NCBI RefSeq assembly: GCF_001641335.1 | Contig: NZ_LVEM01000001.1 | Span: 1,863,222-1,927,221 of the forward strand | Direction of reading: 5' to 3' | Length of the DNA stretch: 64,000 nucleotides | Source: Bradyrhizobium stylosanthis | GTDB lineage: Bacteria > Pseudomonadota > Alphaproteobacteria > Rhizobiales > Xanthobacteraceae | In this document: one piece after another, positions 16,565 to 25,556 of the stretch | Position numbering within the stretch: position 1 is the first letter of the stretch | Layout of the letters: every line of letters begins with the position of its first letter | Made by a program: the position numbers and the translations under genes | The notes under the pieces: model-generated | Told to the model about the DNA's origin: nothing | The model's database searches: none | Seen by the model: only the letters and a program-made list of their open reading frames with translations

Positions 16565-17233
16565 TCAGCTCACGACAGGCGCAACCAGAAAATTCTCCGA
16601 CGCTGCGCTCCCCGCCGTCCTGCACACATCGCCCTCGATGCGGATCTTGCCGGTGGCCAGCAGCCGCAACGCTTCGGGATAGATGCGGTGCTCGACTTCG
16701 AGAATGCGCTCCGACAGCGTGTCCGCGGTGTCGTGGTCGCCGACGGGAACCGCGCCCTGCATCACGATCGGGCCGGCATCGGTCTCGGGGATCACGAAGT
16801 GCACCGTCGCGCCGGACAATTTCACGCCGGCGCGCAGGGCCTGGCCGTGCGGGTCAAGGCCCGGGAACGAAGGCAACAGCGAGGGATGGATGTTGAGCAT
16901 CCGCCCGTACCAGGCCATCGTGAACTCGGCCGTGAACAGGCGCATGAAGCCGCCGAGACAAATCAGCTCGATGCCGTGCTGGTCGAGGGCTGCCTGCAGC
17001 ACCTTCTCGAAGCCGGCACGATCCTTGCCGAACGGCTTGCTCTCGATCACCAGCGTGTTGACGCCGCTCGCCCTGGCCCGTTCGAGCCCGAGCGCGTCGG
17101 CCTTGTTCGAGATGACGAGCGAGATCTCCGCCGGGAAATCCGCGGCAGCGGCGGCCTTGATCAGCGCGGCCATGTTGGAGCCGCGGCCGGAGATCAGGAT
17201 GGCGACACGGCGCTTCATCACAGCGCCAGTCAT
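16565..17233 (-). CDS. purN: Phosphoribosylglycinamide formyltransferase
   Basis: 222 residues starting at ATG 17233, which overlaps the purM stop (TGATG); a GTG at 17236 and the ATG at 17218 (MKRRVAILISG) are alternatives. It transfers formyl from 10-formyl-THF to GAR in purine synthesis. Landmarks: ILISGRGSNMAALIKAA, the catalytic Asn/His region MLNIHPSLLPSFPGLDPHGQ, and GATVHFVIPETDAGPIVMQG with the catalytic Asp. Forms a purM-purN operon on the reverse strand. Confidence 0.95.
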   Translation of the reverse strand: MTGAVMKRRVAILISGRGSNMAALIKAAAAADFPAEISLVISNKADALGLERARASGVNTLVIESKPFGKDRAGFEKVLQAALDQHGIELICLGGFMRLFTAEFTMAWYGRMLNIHPSLLPSFPGLDPHGQALRAGVKLSGATVHFVIPETDAGPIVMQGAVPVGDHDTADTLSERILEVEHRIYPEALRLLATGKIRIEGDVCRTAGSAASENFLVAPVVS

Positions 17234-18306
17234 CACAATGCCATGTCGAGATGGCCGTTGTAGACGACGCGATGCTCGCCCTCGGCCGGAATCACGGTGC
17301 CGAGCTGCGCCACGGTCTCGCCGGCGTCGGTGAAGACCCGGACGACCTCGTCGACCTTGTCAGGCTCGACGATCGCGATCATGCCGATGCCGCAGTTGAA
17401 GGTCCTGAGCATCTCGAGCTCGGCGATGCCGGCCTGCGCCGCCAGCCATTTGAACACCGGCAGCACCGGCAGGCGCGCCAGATCGATGCCGACGCCCAGA
17501 TCCTTCGGCAGCACGCGCGGGATGTTGTCGGTGAAGCCGCCGCCGGTGATGTGGGCGAGCCCCTTCACCGCCCCTGTCTCGCGGATCGCGCGCAGGCAGG
17601 ATTTGACATAGAGCTTCGTCGGCGTCAGCAGCGCGCCGCCGAGCGTCATGACCGGCGCGAACGGCGCAGGTGCCTCGAAGCCGAGGCCGGACTGTTCCAC
17701 GATCTTGCGCACCAGCGAGAAGCCGTTGGAGTGCACTCCCGACGAGGCCAGGCCAATCACGGCATCGCCCGCGGCGATGTCCTTGCGCGGCAACAGCGTG
17801 CCGCGCTCGGCGGCACCGACGGCAAAGCCGCCGAGATCGTAATCGCCATCCTTGTAGAGGCCGGGCATCTCGGCGGTCTCGCCGCCGATCAGCGCGCAGC
17901 CGGACTCGCGGCAGCCCTCGGCAACGCCGGCGACGATCGAGGCCGTGGCCTCCGGATCGAGCTTGCCGCAGGCGAAATAGTCCAGGAAGAACAGCGGCTC
18001 GGCGCCCTGCACCACGAGGTCGTTGACGCTCATGGCGACGAGGTCGATGCCGATCCCGCCATGCAGGCCGGTCTCGATCGCGATCTTCACTTTGGTTCCG
18101 ACGCCGTCGGTGGCGGCAACCAGGACAGGGTCCTTGAATCCGGCCGCCTTGAGGTCGAACAGGCCGCCGAAACCGCCGATTTCGGCATCGGCGCCCGGCC
18201 GCGCGGTGGCGCGCACCATCGGCTTGATCAGGTCGACCAGGCGGTTGCCCGCGTCGATATCGACGCCTGAATCGGCGTAGGTAAGGCCGTTTTTGCGGTC
18301 GGTCAT
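17233..18306 (-). CDS. purM: Phosphoribosylformylglycinamidine cyclo-ligase (AIR synthetase)
   Basis: 357 residues from ATG 18306 ([18 protein letters not shown]); the frame is open to 18360 but similarity begins here. It closes FGAM to AIR using ATP in purine synthesis. Typical motifs: [61 protein letters not shown] and [13 protein letters not shown]. Gene order purM-purN with overlapping stop/start is standard in alphaproteobacteria. Confidence 0.96.
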   Translation of the reverse strand: MTDRKNGLTYADSGVDIDAGNRLVDLIKPMVRATARPGADAEIGGFGGLFDLKAAGFKDPVLVAATDGVGTKVKIAIETGLHGGIGIDLVAMSVNDLVVQGAEPLFFLDYFACGKLDPEATASIVAGVAEGCRESGCALIGGETAEMPGLYKDGDYDLGGFAVGAAERGTLLPRKDIAAGDAVIGLASSGVHSNGFSLVRKIVEQSGLGFEAPAPFAPVMTLGGALLTPTKLYVKSCLRAIRETGAVKGLAHITGGGFTDNIPRVLPKDLGVGIDLARLPVLPVFKWLAAQAGIAELEMLRTFNCGIGMIAIVEPDKVDEVVRVFTDAGETVAQLGTVIPAEGEHRVVYNGHLDMAL

Positions 18307-18461
18307 GCCGGATTTCCAGTGGGTTTGCGGCTGGTTACGTCGAATTCCGGGGATGCGCAATGGCTCGCATGGCGCTCCCGGCCGTACTATGTAGATATCA
18401 ACCGGTTCAGCCTCCCAGGGGGCCGGATTCGAGGTCAGACCGGGTGCCGGGAAGCGCTTTC

Positions 18462-19004
18462 GTGAGTATTCCGAACATCATCACGCTGGGCCGCATCATG
18501 CTGGTCCCGATCATCGTCTGGGCCATCGTGTCGAGCCAAATGGAGGTGGCATTTGCCGTCTTCCTGATCGCGGGCATCAGCGACGCCGTCGACGGCTTCC
18601 TGGCCAAGCGCTTCAACATGCGCAGCGAGCTCGGCGCCCTCCTGGATCCGCTCGCCGACAAGGCGCTTCTGGTCTCGATCTACCTGGCGCTCGGCATCTG
18701 GGGCGACATCCCGCGCTGGGTCGTGATCCTGGTGGTGTCGCGGGACATCATGATCGTCACGGCCGTGATCGTGTCCTGGCTGTTCGACAAGCCGGTCGAG
18801 ATGAAGCCGTCGAAAGTATCCAAGCTAAACACAGCCGCCCAGGTCGCCTACGCCGCCCTGGTGCTGGCGTCTCTTGCCTTCGGCTTCAAGCCCGCGCCCT
18901 ATGATATTATCCTGATGGGCTTCGTCACGGTCTTCACGCTCTCCTCCGTGTCGCTCTACCTCGTCGAGTGGCTGCGGCACATGAGCACCATCGAGGCCAA
19001 ATGA
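18462..19004 (+). CDS. CDP-alcohol phosphatidyltransferase family protein (PgsA-like)
   Basis: 180 residues from GTG 18462 ([18 protein letters not shown] upstream); the frame is open to 18360 but that stretch is not protein-like. The CDP-alcohol motif is DAVDGFLAK followed by G at the expected spacing and DPLADK, with AK in place of the usual AR. About five membrane helices. It makes a phospholipid headgroup bond in the inner membrane; phosphatidylglycerophosphate synthesis is the nearest analogy, but a second pgsA elsewhere is likely, so the exact alcohol is open. Located between purM and hdaA, as in other Rhizobiales. Confidence 0.87.
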   Translation: MSIPNIITLGRIMLVPIIVWAIVSSQMEVAFAVFLIAGISDAVDGFLAKRFNMRSELGALLDPLADKALLVSIYLALGIWGDIPRWVVILVVSRDIMIVTAVIVSWLFDKPVEMKPSKVSKLNTAAQVAYAALVLASLAFGFKPAPYDIILMGFVTVFTLSSVSLYLVEWLRHMSTIEAK

Positions 19005-19095
19005 GAGGCGACGCGGCCCCGCAAAAGGCCAACTCCCGCTCGATACGTCCGATCTCTTCAAACGAGCCGGCCCGCCGGCATGGAGCACAGCAAGC

Positions 19096-19773
19096 GTGGC
19101 AGGCCGCGTTCATCCCCGACAATTGGCGTTCGCGCTTCCGCATGCGGAGAGCCTCAGCCGGGACAATTTCCTTGAAGGCCCCGCCAACGCGGCCGGTCTC
19201 GGCCTGATCGAAGGCTGGCCGGAATGGCCGAACCGGATCATGTGGCTGGCCGGCCCCGAAGGCAGCGGCAAGAGCCATCTCGCCGCGATCTGGGCCGAGA
19301 TATCGGGCGCCCGCTCGACCACGGCCAATGCGCTGACCGCCGCCGGCGTGCCCGGCGCACTCGCAACCGGCGCTCTGGTGGTCGAGGACCTCAAGGCCGG
19401 GGATTTCGACGAGCGCGCCCTCTTCCACCTGATGAACCTCGCCCGCGAGGACGGCGCCTACATCCTGTTCACCGGCCGCGAGGTCCCGGCCTCGCTCGAG
19501 ATCGACCTCCGCGACCTGCGCTCGCGCCTGCGCGCCGTGCCTGTGGTGACGCTGCTGCCGCCGGACGACCAGCTGTTCCGCGGCCTGATCGTCAAATTCT
19601 GCGCCGACCGTCAGCTTGCGGTGGACGAGAGCGTGGTCGGCTACCTCGCCACCCGCCTGGAACGGTCCTCGGCCGCCGCGCGGCAGGCCGTGGAGCGGCT
19701 CGACAGCGAAGCCCTGCGGCTCGGCCGCCCCGTCACGAGGGCGCTGGCCGCCGAGTTGCTGCGGGACGCCTGA
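19096..19773 (+). CDS. hdaA: HdaA/DnaA-homologous replication regulator (Hda-type AAA+ ATPase)
   Basis: 225 residues from GTG 19096 (VAGRVHPRQLAFALP). The Hda family promotes hydrolysis of DnaA-ATP after initiation together with the sliding clamp. Visible are the N-terminal clamp-binding-like QLAFALP, Walker A GPEGSGKSHLAAIW, a Walker B position at LVVEDLKAGDFDERALFHLM, and sensor I ILFTGREVP, then RSRLRAVPVVTLLPPDDQLF. No DnaA DNA-binding domain is present. Its place directly before ppk is the usual alphaproteobacterial order. Confidence 0.88.
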   Translation: MAGRVHPRQLAFALPHAESLSRDNFLEGPANAAGLGLIEGWPEWPNRIMWLAGPEGSGKSHLAAIWAEISGARSTTANALTAAGVPGALATGALVVEDLKAGDFDERALFHLMNLAREDGAYILFTGREVPASLEIDLRDLRSRLRAVPVVTLLPPDDQLFRGLIVKFCADRQLAVDESVVGYLATRLERSSAAARQAVERLDSEALRLGRPVTRALAAELLRDA

Positions 19774-19906
19774 CCCCCGTCCGCGCCGATCCAGCAACGC
19801 CGCTTGACGCCGCACGGCGGCGGAACATCAATGTCATCGAAACGTCATCGCTCTAACACATGCTCCCGCCGATTTTGCGCGTAAGCCGCAAAAGGGGGTG
19901 AACTGG

Positions 19907-22114
19907 ATGGATCGACTTCTCATGGACTCCGCGCAAGCTGTTGAAATCAAAGACAAAGCCCCGGAGACCGAGGTGCTGCCGGCGATCGCATCGAGCCCGG
20001 AGCGATTCATCAACCGCGAGCTCTCCTGGCTGCATTTCAACCGCCGTGTCCTGGAGGAATCGGTCAATCCCAGCCATCCCGTGCTGGAGCGGGTCCGATT
20101 CCTGTCGATTTCGGCAAACAACCTCGACGAATTCTTCATGGTCCGCGTCGCCGGCATCAAGGCCCAGGTGCGCGAGGGCATTGCCGAGCGCGCCCCCGAT
20201 GGCCTGACGCCGTCCGAGCAGCTGGCACTGATCAACCGCACCGTCTCCCAGCTCGCCTCCGACCAGCAGGCGATCTGGCGCGACCTGCGCGGCACGCTGG
20301 CCGACGTCGGCATCGTGCTGGTGGACGGCAAGGACGTCACCAAGGCCGAGCGGACCTGGATCGAGGAATACTTCCTCAACAACGTGTTCCCGCTGCTGAC
20401 GCCGCTTGCGATCGACCCGGCGCACCCCTTCCCGTTCATCCCGAGCCTCGGCTTCACCATCGCGCTCCAGCTGACGCGCGCCGCCGACGGCAAGCAGATG
20501 AACGCGCTGATCCGCATGCCCGGCAAGATCGACCGCTTCATCCGGTTGCCGTCCGAGGGCAAGGTGGTGCGCCTGATCACGCTGGAGCAGGCGACCGGCC
20601 TGTTCATCAATCGCCTGTTCCCCGGTTATAACCTCCATGGCCAGGGCGCCTTCCGCATTATCCGCGACTCCGAGCTCGAAATTGAGGAAGAGGCCGAAGA
20701 CCTCGTCCGCCTGTTCGAGACCGCGCTGAAGCGCCGCCGCCGCGGATCGGTGATCCGCCTCGAGATCGACGCCAAGATGCCGGAGGAGCTGCGCAGCTTC
20801 GTGCAGCACGCGCTGTCGGCTGCCGACGACGAAGTGTTCCTCGTCGACGGCGTGCTCGCCATGAACGAGCTCTCGCAGCTCACCCGGCTGGATCGTCCCG
20901 ATCTCGAATTCACCCCCTACGTGCCGCGCCATCCCGAGCGCGTGCGCGAGCATGGCGGCGACATCTTCGCCGCGATCCGGCAGAAGGACCTCGTCGTCCA
21001 CCACCCCTACGAATCCTTCGACGTCGTCGTGCAGTTCCTGCAGCAGGCCGCACGCGACCCTGATGTCGTCGCGATCAAGCAGACGCTGTACCGCACCTCC
21101 AACAACTCGCCGATCGTGCGCACGCTGGCGGAGGCCGCGGAAGCCGGCAAATCCGTCACCGCGCTCATCGAGTTGAAGGCGCGCTTCGACGAAGAGGCCA
21201 ACATCCGCTGGGCCCGCGACCTCGAACGCGCCGGCGTGCAGGTCGTCTACGGCTTCCTCGAGTTGAAGACGCACGCCAAGCTGTCGATGGTGGTGCGCCG
21301 CGAGGGCGGCAACCTCACCACCTACGTCCACACCGGCACCGGCAACTATCACCCGGTCACCGCGCGTATTTACACGGACCTCTCCTACTTCACCTCGGAC
21401 CCGACCATCGGCCGCGACGCGGCGCGCGTGTTCAACTTCATCACGGGCTACGCGGCGCCGAGCGATCTGGAGAAGATGGCGGTGTCGCCGCTGACCCTGC
21501 GCAAGCGCATCATCGAGCACATCCAGGGCGAGACCGCGCATGCGCGGCACGGCCGTCCCGGCGCAGTCTGGATGAAGATGAACGCGCTGGTCGACCCCGA
21601 CATCATCGATGCGCTGTACGAGGCCTCGCAGGCCGGCGTGCAGGTCGAGCTCGTGGTGCGCGGTATCTGCTGCCTCCGTCCGGGCATCCCCGGCCTCTCC
21701 GAGAACATCCGCGTCAAGTCGATCATCGGCCGTTTCCTGGAACACGGCCGAATCTACTGCTTCGGCATGGGCCAGGGCCTGCCGAGCGCGAAAGCGGCTG
21801 TGTATATCTCCTCGGCCGACATGATGCCCCGCAACCTCGACCGCCGCGTCGAGGTACTCTGCCCGCTGCAAAATCCCACGGTGCATCAGCAGGTTCTCGA
21901 GCAGATCATGGTCGCGAACCTCAAGGACAATGAGCAGAGCTGGCAATTGTTGCCGGACGGGTCCTCAACGCGTATGAAGGCCGCGAAGGGCGAGGAGCCT
22001 TTCAACGTCCACAACTACTTCATGACAAATCCGAGTCTGTCTGGCCGTGGAAAGTCGCTCAAGGAATCCTCGCCGCGTCGTCTCACGCGCCGGAATGAAC
22101 GTCACCAGTCCTGA
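19907..22114 (+). CDS. ppk1: Polyphosphate kinase 1
   Basis: 735 residues from ATG 19907 ([10 protein letters not shown]); GTG 19898 and ATG 19922 are alternative starts, and AAAGGGGG lies about ten bases before 19907. Ppk1 polymerises the ATP gamma-phosphate into polyphosphate at the membrane. [19 protein letters not shown] marks the N-domain, [18 protein letters not shown] the head, and [13 protein letters not shown] carries the autophosphorylated His, with [11 protein letters not shown] and [11 protein letters not shown] after it. It pairs with the exopolyphosphatase gene 15 bp downstream. Confidence 0.96.
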   Translation: MDRLLMDSAQAVEIKDKAPETEVLPAIASSPERFINRELSWLHFNRRVLEESVNPSHPVLERVRFLSISANNLDEFFMVRVAGIKAQVREGIAERAPDGLTPSEQLALINRTVSQLASDQQAIWRDLRGTLADVGIVLVDGKDVTKAERTWIEEYFLNNVFPLLTPLAIDPAHPFPFIPSLGFTIALQLTRAADGKQMNALIRMPGKIDRFIRLPSEGKVVRLITLEQATGLFINRLFPGYNLHGQGAFRIIRDSELEIEEEAEDLVRLFETALKRRRRGSVIRLEIDAKMPEELRSFVQHALSAADDEVFLVDGVLAMNELSQLTRLDRPDLEFTPYVPRHPERVREHGGDIFAAIRQKDLVVHHPYESFDVVVQFLQQAARDPDVVAIKQTLYRTSNNSPIVRTLAEAAEAGKSVTALIELKARFDEEANIRWARDLERAGVQVVYGFLELKTHAKLSMVVRREGGNLTTYVHTGTGNYHPVTARIYTDLSYFTSDPTIGRDAARVFNFITGYAAPSDLEKMAVSPLTLRKRIIEHIQGETAHARHGRPGAVWMKMNALVDPDIIDALYEASQAGVQVELVVRGICCLRPGIPGLSENIRVKSIIGRFLEHGRIYCFGMGQGLPSAKAAVYISSADMMPRNLDRRVEVLCPLQNPTVHQQVLEQIMVANLKDNEQSWQLLPDGSSTRMKAAKGEEPFNVHNYFMTNPSLSGRGKSLKESSPRRLTRRNERHQS

Positions 22115-22129
22115 TCAGGGATCTGCGAC

Positions 22130-23632
22130 GTGACGCGGCCGCGCAAGCGCGGCGCCAGCGTCGCGGTCATCGACATCGGTTCCAACTCGGTTCGTCTCGT
22201 CGTTTACGAAGGGCTGGCGCGGAGCCTCATTCCGATCTTCAACGAGAAGACGCTGTGCGGCCTCGGGCGCGAGGTGCAGAGCACGGGCCTGCTCGCGCCC
22301 GATGCCGTCGACAAGGCGCTGACCTCGCTCAAGCGTTTTCGCGCGCTGTGCCGCGTCATGCAGGTCGGTCGTGTGTTCGCGATCGCGACCGCGGCCTGCC
22401 GCGACGCCTCCAACGGCCCCGACTTCATCGCCAGGGCCGAGCGCATCTGCGCGGTCAAGATCGAGATCCTGTCGGGCCCGCGCGAGGCACGGCTGTCGGC
22501 GCTCGGCGTGATCTCCGGCATCCATCATCCCGACGGCATCGTCGGCGACCTCGGCGGCGGATCGCTGGAGCTGATCGACGTGCGCCGGAACAGCGTGCGC
22601 AGCGGCGTGACGCTGCCGCTCGGCGGCCTCGCGCTGCAGGACCTCGCGCATAAATCGCTCAAGCGCGCCGACCGCATCGTGCGCGAGGAGATCGACGAGG
22701 TCGAGCTGCTCGCCGCCGGCCGCGGCCGCACCTTCTACGCCGTCGGCGGCACCTGGCGCGCGCTCGCGCGCATCCACATCATCCAGAGCGGCTACCCGCT
22801 CCAGGTCATGCACGGCTATTCGATTTCCGCGGCCGAGGCGCTCGACTTCTCACGTCGGTTGCGACGCCTCGCTGCCGCCGACATGCTCGCCGACATCGAG
22901 ATCGTCGCCGATGCCCGCCGCCCGCTCCTCACCTATGCGGCGCTGGTGCTCGAGCACATCATCCGCGTCGCCAAGCCGAAGACCATCGTGTTCTCGACCT
23001 TCGGCGTGCGCGAGGGCCTGCTGCACGAGAAGCTGCCGGAATCCGAGCGCAACAAGGACGGCCTGATCTGCGCCGCCGAAGAGCTCAACCAGCTGCTGTC
23101 ACGTTCGGCCAAGCACGCCCGCGAGCTGATCGCCTGGACCGACCGCCTGGTGCGCGTGGTGAAGCTGCGCGAGACCGAGGAGGATCGCCGCCTGCGCCAT
23201 GCCGCCTGCCTGCTCTCCGACATCGGCTGGCGCGTGCATCCCGATCATCGCGGCGAGCAGACGCTGAGCCTCGTCGTCAACGGCAATTTCGGTGCGATCA
23301 CCCACACCGAGCGCGCCTTCGTCGGCCTGTCCGTATTCTATCGCTATGCGGGCCTCAGCGAGGAAAACCAGCCGCCGGTCACCATGCAGGAGCTGCTGAC
23401 GCCGGCGCAGCTCGAGCGCGCCCGCCTGCTTGGCGCTGCGTTCCGTGTCGCTCATCTGATCTCGGCGGCGCGGCCGGGCGTCCTGCCCGCCACGCATTTC
23501 CGCAGCCAGGGCCGCAAATTGATGCTGGTGTTCGAGCACCGGCTCGTCGATCTCGTCGCCGACCGCGTCGGCAGCCGCTTCAAGCAGCTCGCCCGCCTCG
23601 TCGGCCGCGCCGGCTCGATCGTCCGGCGCTAA
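22130..23632 (+). CDS. ppx: Exopolyphosphatase (Ppx/GppA family)
   Basis: 500 residues from GTG 22130, 15 bp after ppk1. The ASKHA phosphatase motifs are AVIDIGSNSVRLVVYEG (phosphate 1) and IVGDLGGGSLELIDV (phosphate 2), with the C-terminal HD-like helical region (RHAACLLSDIGWRVHPDH). It removes terminal phosphate from polyphosphate and possibly pppGpp. Coupling synthesis and breakdown genes in one operon is typical. The final part (MLVFEHRLVDLVADRVGSRF) is the alphaproteobacterial extension. Confidence 0.95.
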   Translation: MTRPRKRGASVAVIDIGSNSVRLVVYEGLARSLIPIFNEKTLCGLGREVQSTGLLAPDAVDKALTSLKRFRALCRVMQVGRVFAIATAACRDASNGPDFIARAERICAVKIEILSGPREARLSALGVISGIHHPDGIVGDLGGGSLELIDVRRNSVRSGVTLPLGGLALQDLAHKSLKRADRIVREEIDEVELLAAGRGRTFYAVGGTWRALARIHIIQSGYPLQVMHGYSISAAEALDFSRRLRRLAAADMLADIEIVADARRPLLTYAALVLEHIIRVAKPKTIVFSTFGVREGLLHEKLPESERNKDGLICAAEELNQLLSRSAKHARELIAWTDRLVRVVKLRETEEDRRLRHAACLLSDIGWRVHPDHRGEQTLSLVVNGNFGAITHTERAFVGLSVFYRYAGLSEENQPPVTMQELLTPAQLERARLLGAAFRVAHLISAARPGVLPATHFRSQGRKLMLVFEHRLVDLVADRVGSRFKQLARLVGRAGSIVRR

Positions 23633-23774
23633 AGCCCATCCGCAAAACGGCGCCGCGATTTTCCCGCGCGGATCGCTTGCGTAGTGATCGCGCTTGAACA
23701 GCAAACTGAAGTGCGCTGACGTTTGAACCGATCGCGCCGCGACAGTTGCGAGCACGAGGCATTTGCATCGACAT

Positions 23775-24248
23775 CTACTTTGCGACGAACCGGCTGCCAT
23801 TCCAGCGCAACGTTCGGCTGCTGCCATGGCCATCGAGCAGCTCGACGAAAGCCTGATTGTTGGCGGACGACAATCGAATGTCATGGGCGCGCACGGCGAG
23901 CACGCGGCGGTATCGACCGCCCGTCGCGATATACACTTCGTGCGGACATCCCGCGGAATCGCAATGAACGGCCCCGCTGCGGCATTGAAACTCGTCGAAG
24001 TGAAGGGCCACGAACTCCGCGCCCGGCACGGTCAGATAGAGCGCAAAATACCGAGCGGCCGCAATGGAGCCTCCGCACGCGGCGCTCCATTTCTGCACGT
24101 CTGCACGGATTTCGGCCGGGAGCATGTCAATGCGCGCCCGGCTCCAAGGATGCTGCGCCGTTCCGCTATAGGAAAGCGCTGGCTGCAAGAGAACGAGCGA
24201 GGCCATCACACCGCCTAGCAGCGTGCATGTGAGTTTGCTCAATTTCAC
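23775..24248 (-). CDS. Secreted cysteine-containing protein, function unknown
   Basis: 157 residues from GTG 24248 with AGGAG seven bases upstream; the frame is open to 24287. A signal peptide is clear (KLSKLTCTLLGGVMASLVLL, cut near ALSYS), so it is periplasmic or secreted. The mature part has four or more Cys (AACGGS; FQCRSGAVHCDSAGC) able to form disulphides, and a C-terminal VELLDGHGSSRTLRWNGSRF beta pattern. No recognised domain. It lies between ppx and the efflux pump and is transcribed away from the pump genes. Confidence 0.72.
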   Translation of the reverse strand: MKLSKLTCTLLGGVMASLVLLQPALSYSGTAQHPWSRARIDMLPAEIRADVQKWSAACGGSIAAARYFALYLTVPGAEFVALHFDEFQCRSGAVHCDSAGCPHEVYIATGGRYRRVLAVRAHDIRLSSANNQAFVELLDGHGSSRTLRWNGSRFVAK

Positions 24249-24422
24249 GACCCTGCTCCTGCATATTCCACGACCGCCGGAGGCCATCGCGCCCGGCAGT
24301 CACCTCCGACGGCCGAACAAAAATATGCTCCGCAAGCGAGGCGCACTTGATGCACATCAACCCACCGGCGTCGCGCCGGGGTATTTGAAGCATCGAAAGC
24401 GGCGCTTCGGACGACTTCCGCC

Positions 24423-25556
24423 ATGCAACTGCACCATGGGATTTTCCTTCTGAGCCACGCTCGGAACACGACTGCCCGTGTTCTGCTTGCGCTCGCGTTG
24501 ACCTCGTGGCCGTCTGCACCGAACGCACAGGATGAAGTAAAGCTAAGCGATGCTCAGGCGCGCAATCTCGGCGTGCGCGTGGTCCATCCGGTCGCGAGCC
24601 GAACCGATCTCACGCTGCCCTATCCCGTTCAAATCGTGATCCCCACGCAGCAATTGTGGGTCGTCAGCGCGCCGGTCGCCGGCATGGTCGCCAATCTCCT
24701 GGTTGGGCGCGGTGACCGTGTCTCGGCCGGCCAACCTCTGGTCACCCTGGAGAGTCCAAGCTTCGTCTCGCAGCAGCGCGACTATTTGCACGCGATCGCG
24801 CAGGAGCTTCTCACCGGCCAGCAGCTCAAGCGGAACGTCGATCTGTTCGAGGGCAAGGCCGTGCCGCAGCGCGTGCTGGAGGCCAGCCAGGCCGAAGCGC
24901 GACAGGCTGCTCTCGTGGTCGCCGAACGGCGACAGATGCTGCATCTGAGCGGGATGTCGGACGAGGCAATTTCCCGGCTGGCCCAGGAAGCTGCGATCAG
25001 CGCGACGCTCACGGTCAATGCGCCGCAAACCGCATCAGTGGTCGACATCACGGTATCGCCGGGGCAGCGGCTCGAACAATCCGCACCGCTCGTCAAGCTC
25101 GCGCGGCTCTCGCCGCTATGGGCCGAAATCGCGGTTCCCGCGGACAATATCCGGGTGATCCGGACCGGTGCGAAAGTGGAGATCGAAGGCTATTCCACGC
25201 CCGGCAAGGTCGTGCTGGTTTCCGAGACGATCGACCCTGCCACCCAGACCATTCTGGTTCGCGCGGAAGTCCCCAACGACGGCGGGCTGCATCCCGGCCA
25301 GACGGCGGCTGCCCGCATCGGCTTTCTTTCCGCCGGCGAAAGCGCCTGGGAGATTCCCTACAGCGGGCTGGTACGGCGGGGCGAGCAAACCTCGGTCTTC
25401 GTCGCCGTCGACGGCGGCTTCCGGCTGGTACCGGTCAAGCTCCTCGCCGAGGATCAGGACCACGTCGTCGTGTCGGGTCCCATCACAGACCAGGACGATA
25501 TCGCGATTGGCGGCATCTCGGCGCTTCGCGGCATTCTCTCCGGACTGGGGCAGTAG
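24423..25556 (+). CDS. RND efflux periplasmic adaptor (CusB/CzcB-like membrane fusion protein)
   Basis: 377 residues. The N-terminus RNTTARVLLALALTSWPSAP is a signal sequence. The lipoyl half-motif VVSAPVAGMVANLLVGRGDR, a coiled-coil hairpin (about residues 105-200) and the beta-barrel part VPADNIRVIRTGAKVEIEGY give the adaptor order. It spans the periplasm and joins the inner-membrane pump to an outer-membrane channel. The pump gene starts directly at the next base. The metal is not readable from the sequence; no Cus-type Met cluster is evident near the N-terminus. Confidence 0.88.
   Translation: MQLHHGIFLLSHARNTTARVLLALALTSWPSAPNAQDEVKLSDAQARNLGVRVVHPVASRTDLTLPYPVQIVIPTQQLWVVSAPVAGMVANLLVGRGDRVSAGQPLVTLESPSFVSQQRDYLHAIAQELLTGQQLKRNVDLFEGKAVPQRVLEASQAEARQAALVVAERRQMLHLSGMSDEAISRLAQEAAISATLTVNAPQTASVVDITVSPGQRLEQSAPLVKLARLSPLWAEIAVPADNIRVIRTGAKVEIEGYSTPGKVVLVSETIDPATQTILVRAEVPNDGGLHPGQTAAARIGFLSAGESAWEIPYSGLVRRGEQTSVFVAVDGGFRLVPVKLLAEDQDHVVVSGPITDQDDIAIGGISALRGILSGLGQ

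Noticed and set aside
19853..21946. 697-codon open frame opposite ppk1
   Set aside because: Antisense shadow of polyphosphate kinase; no domain-like segments.
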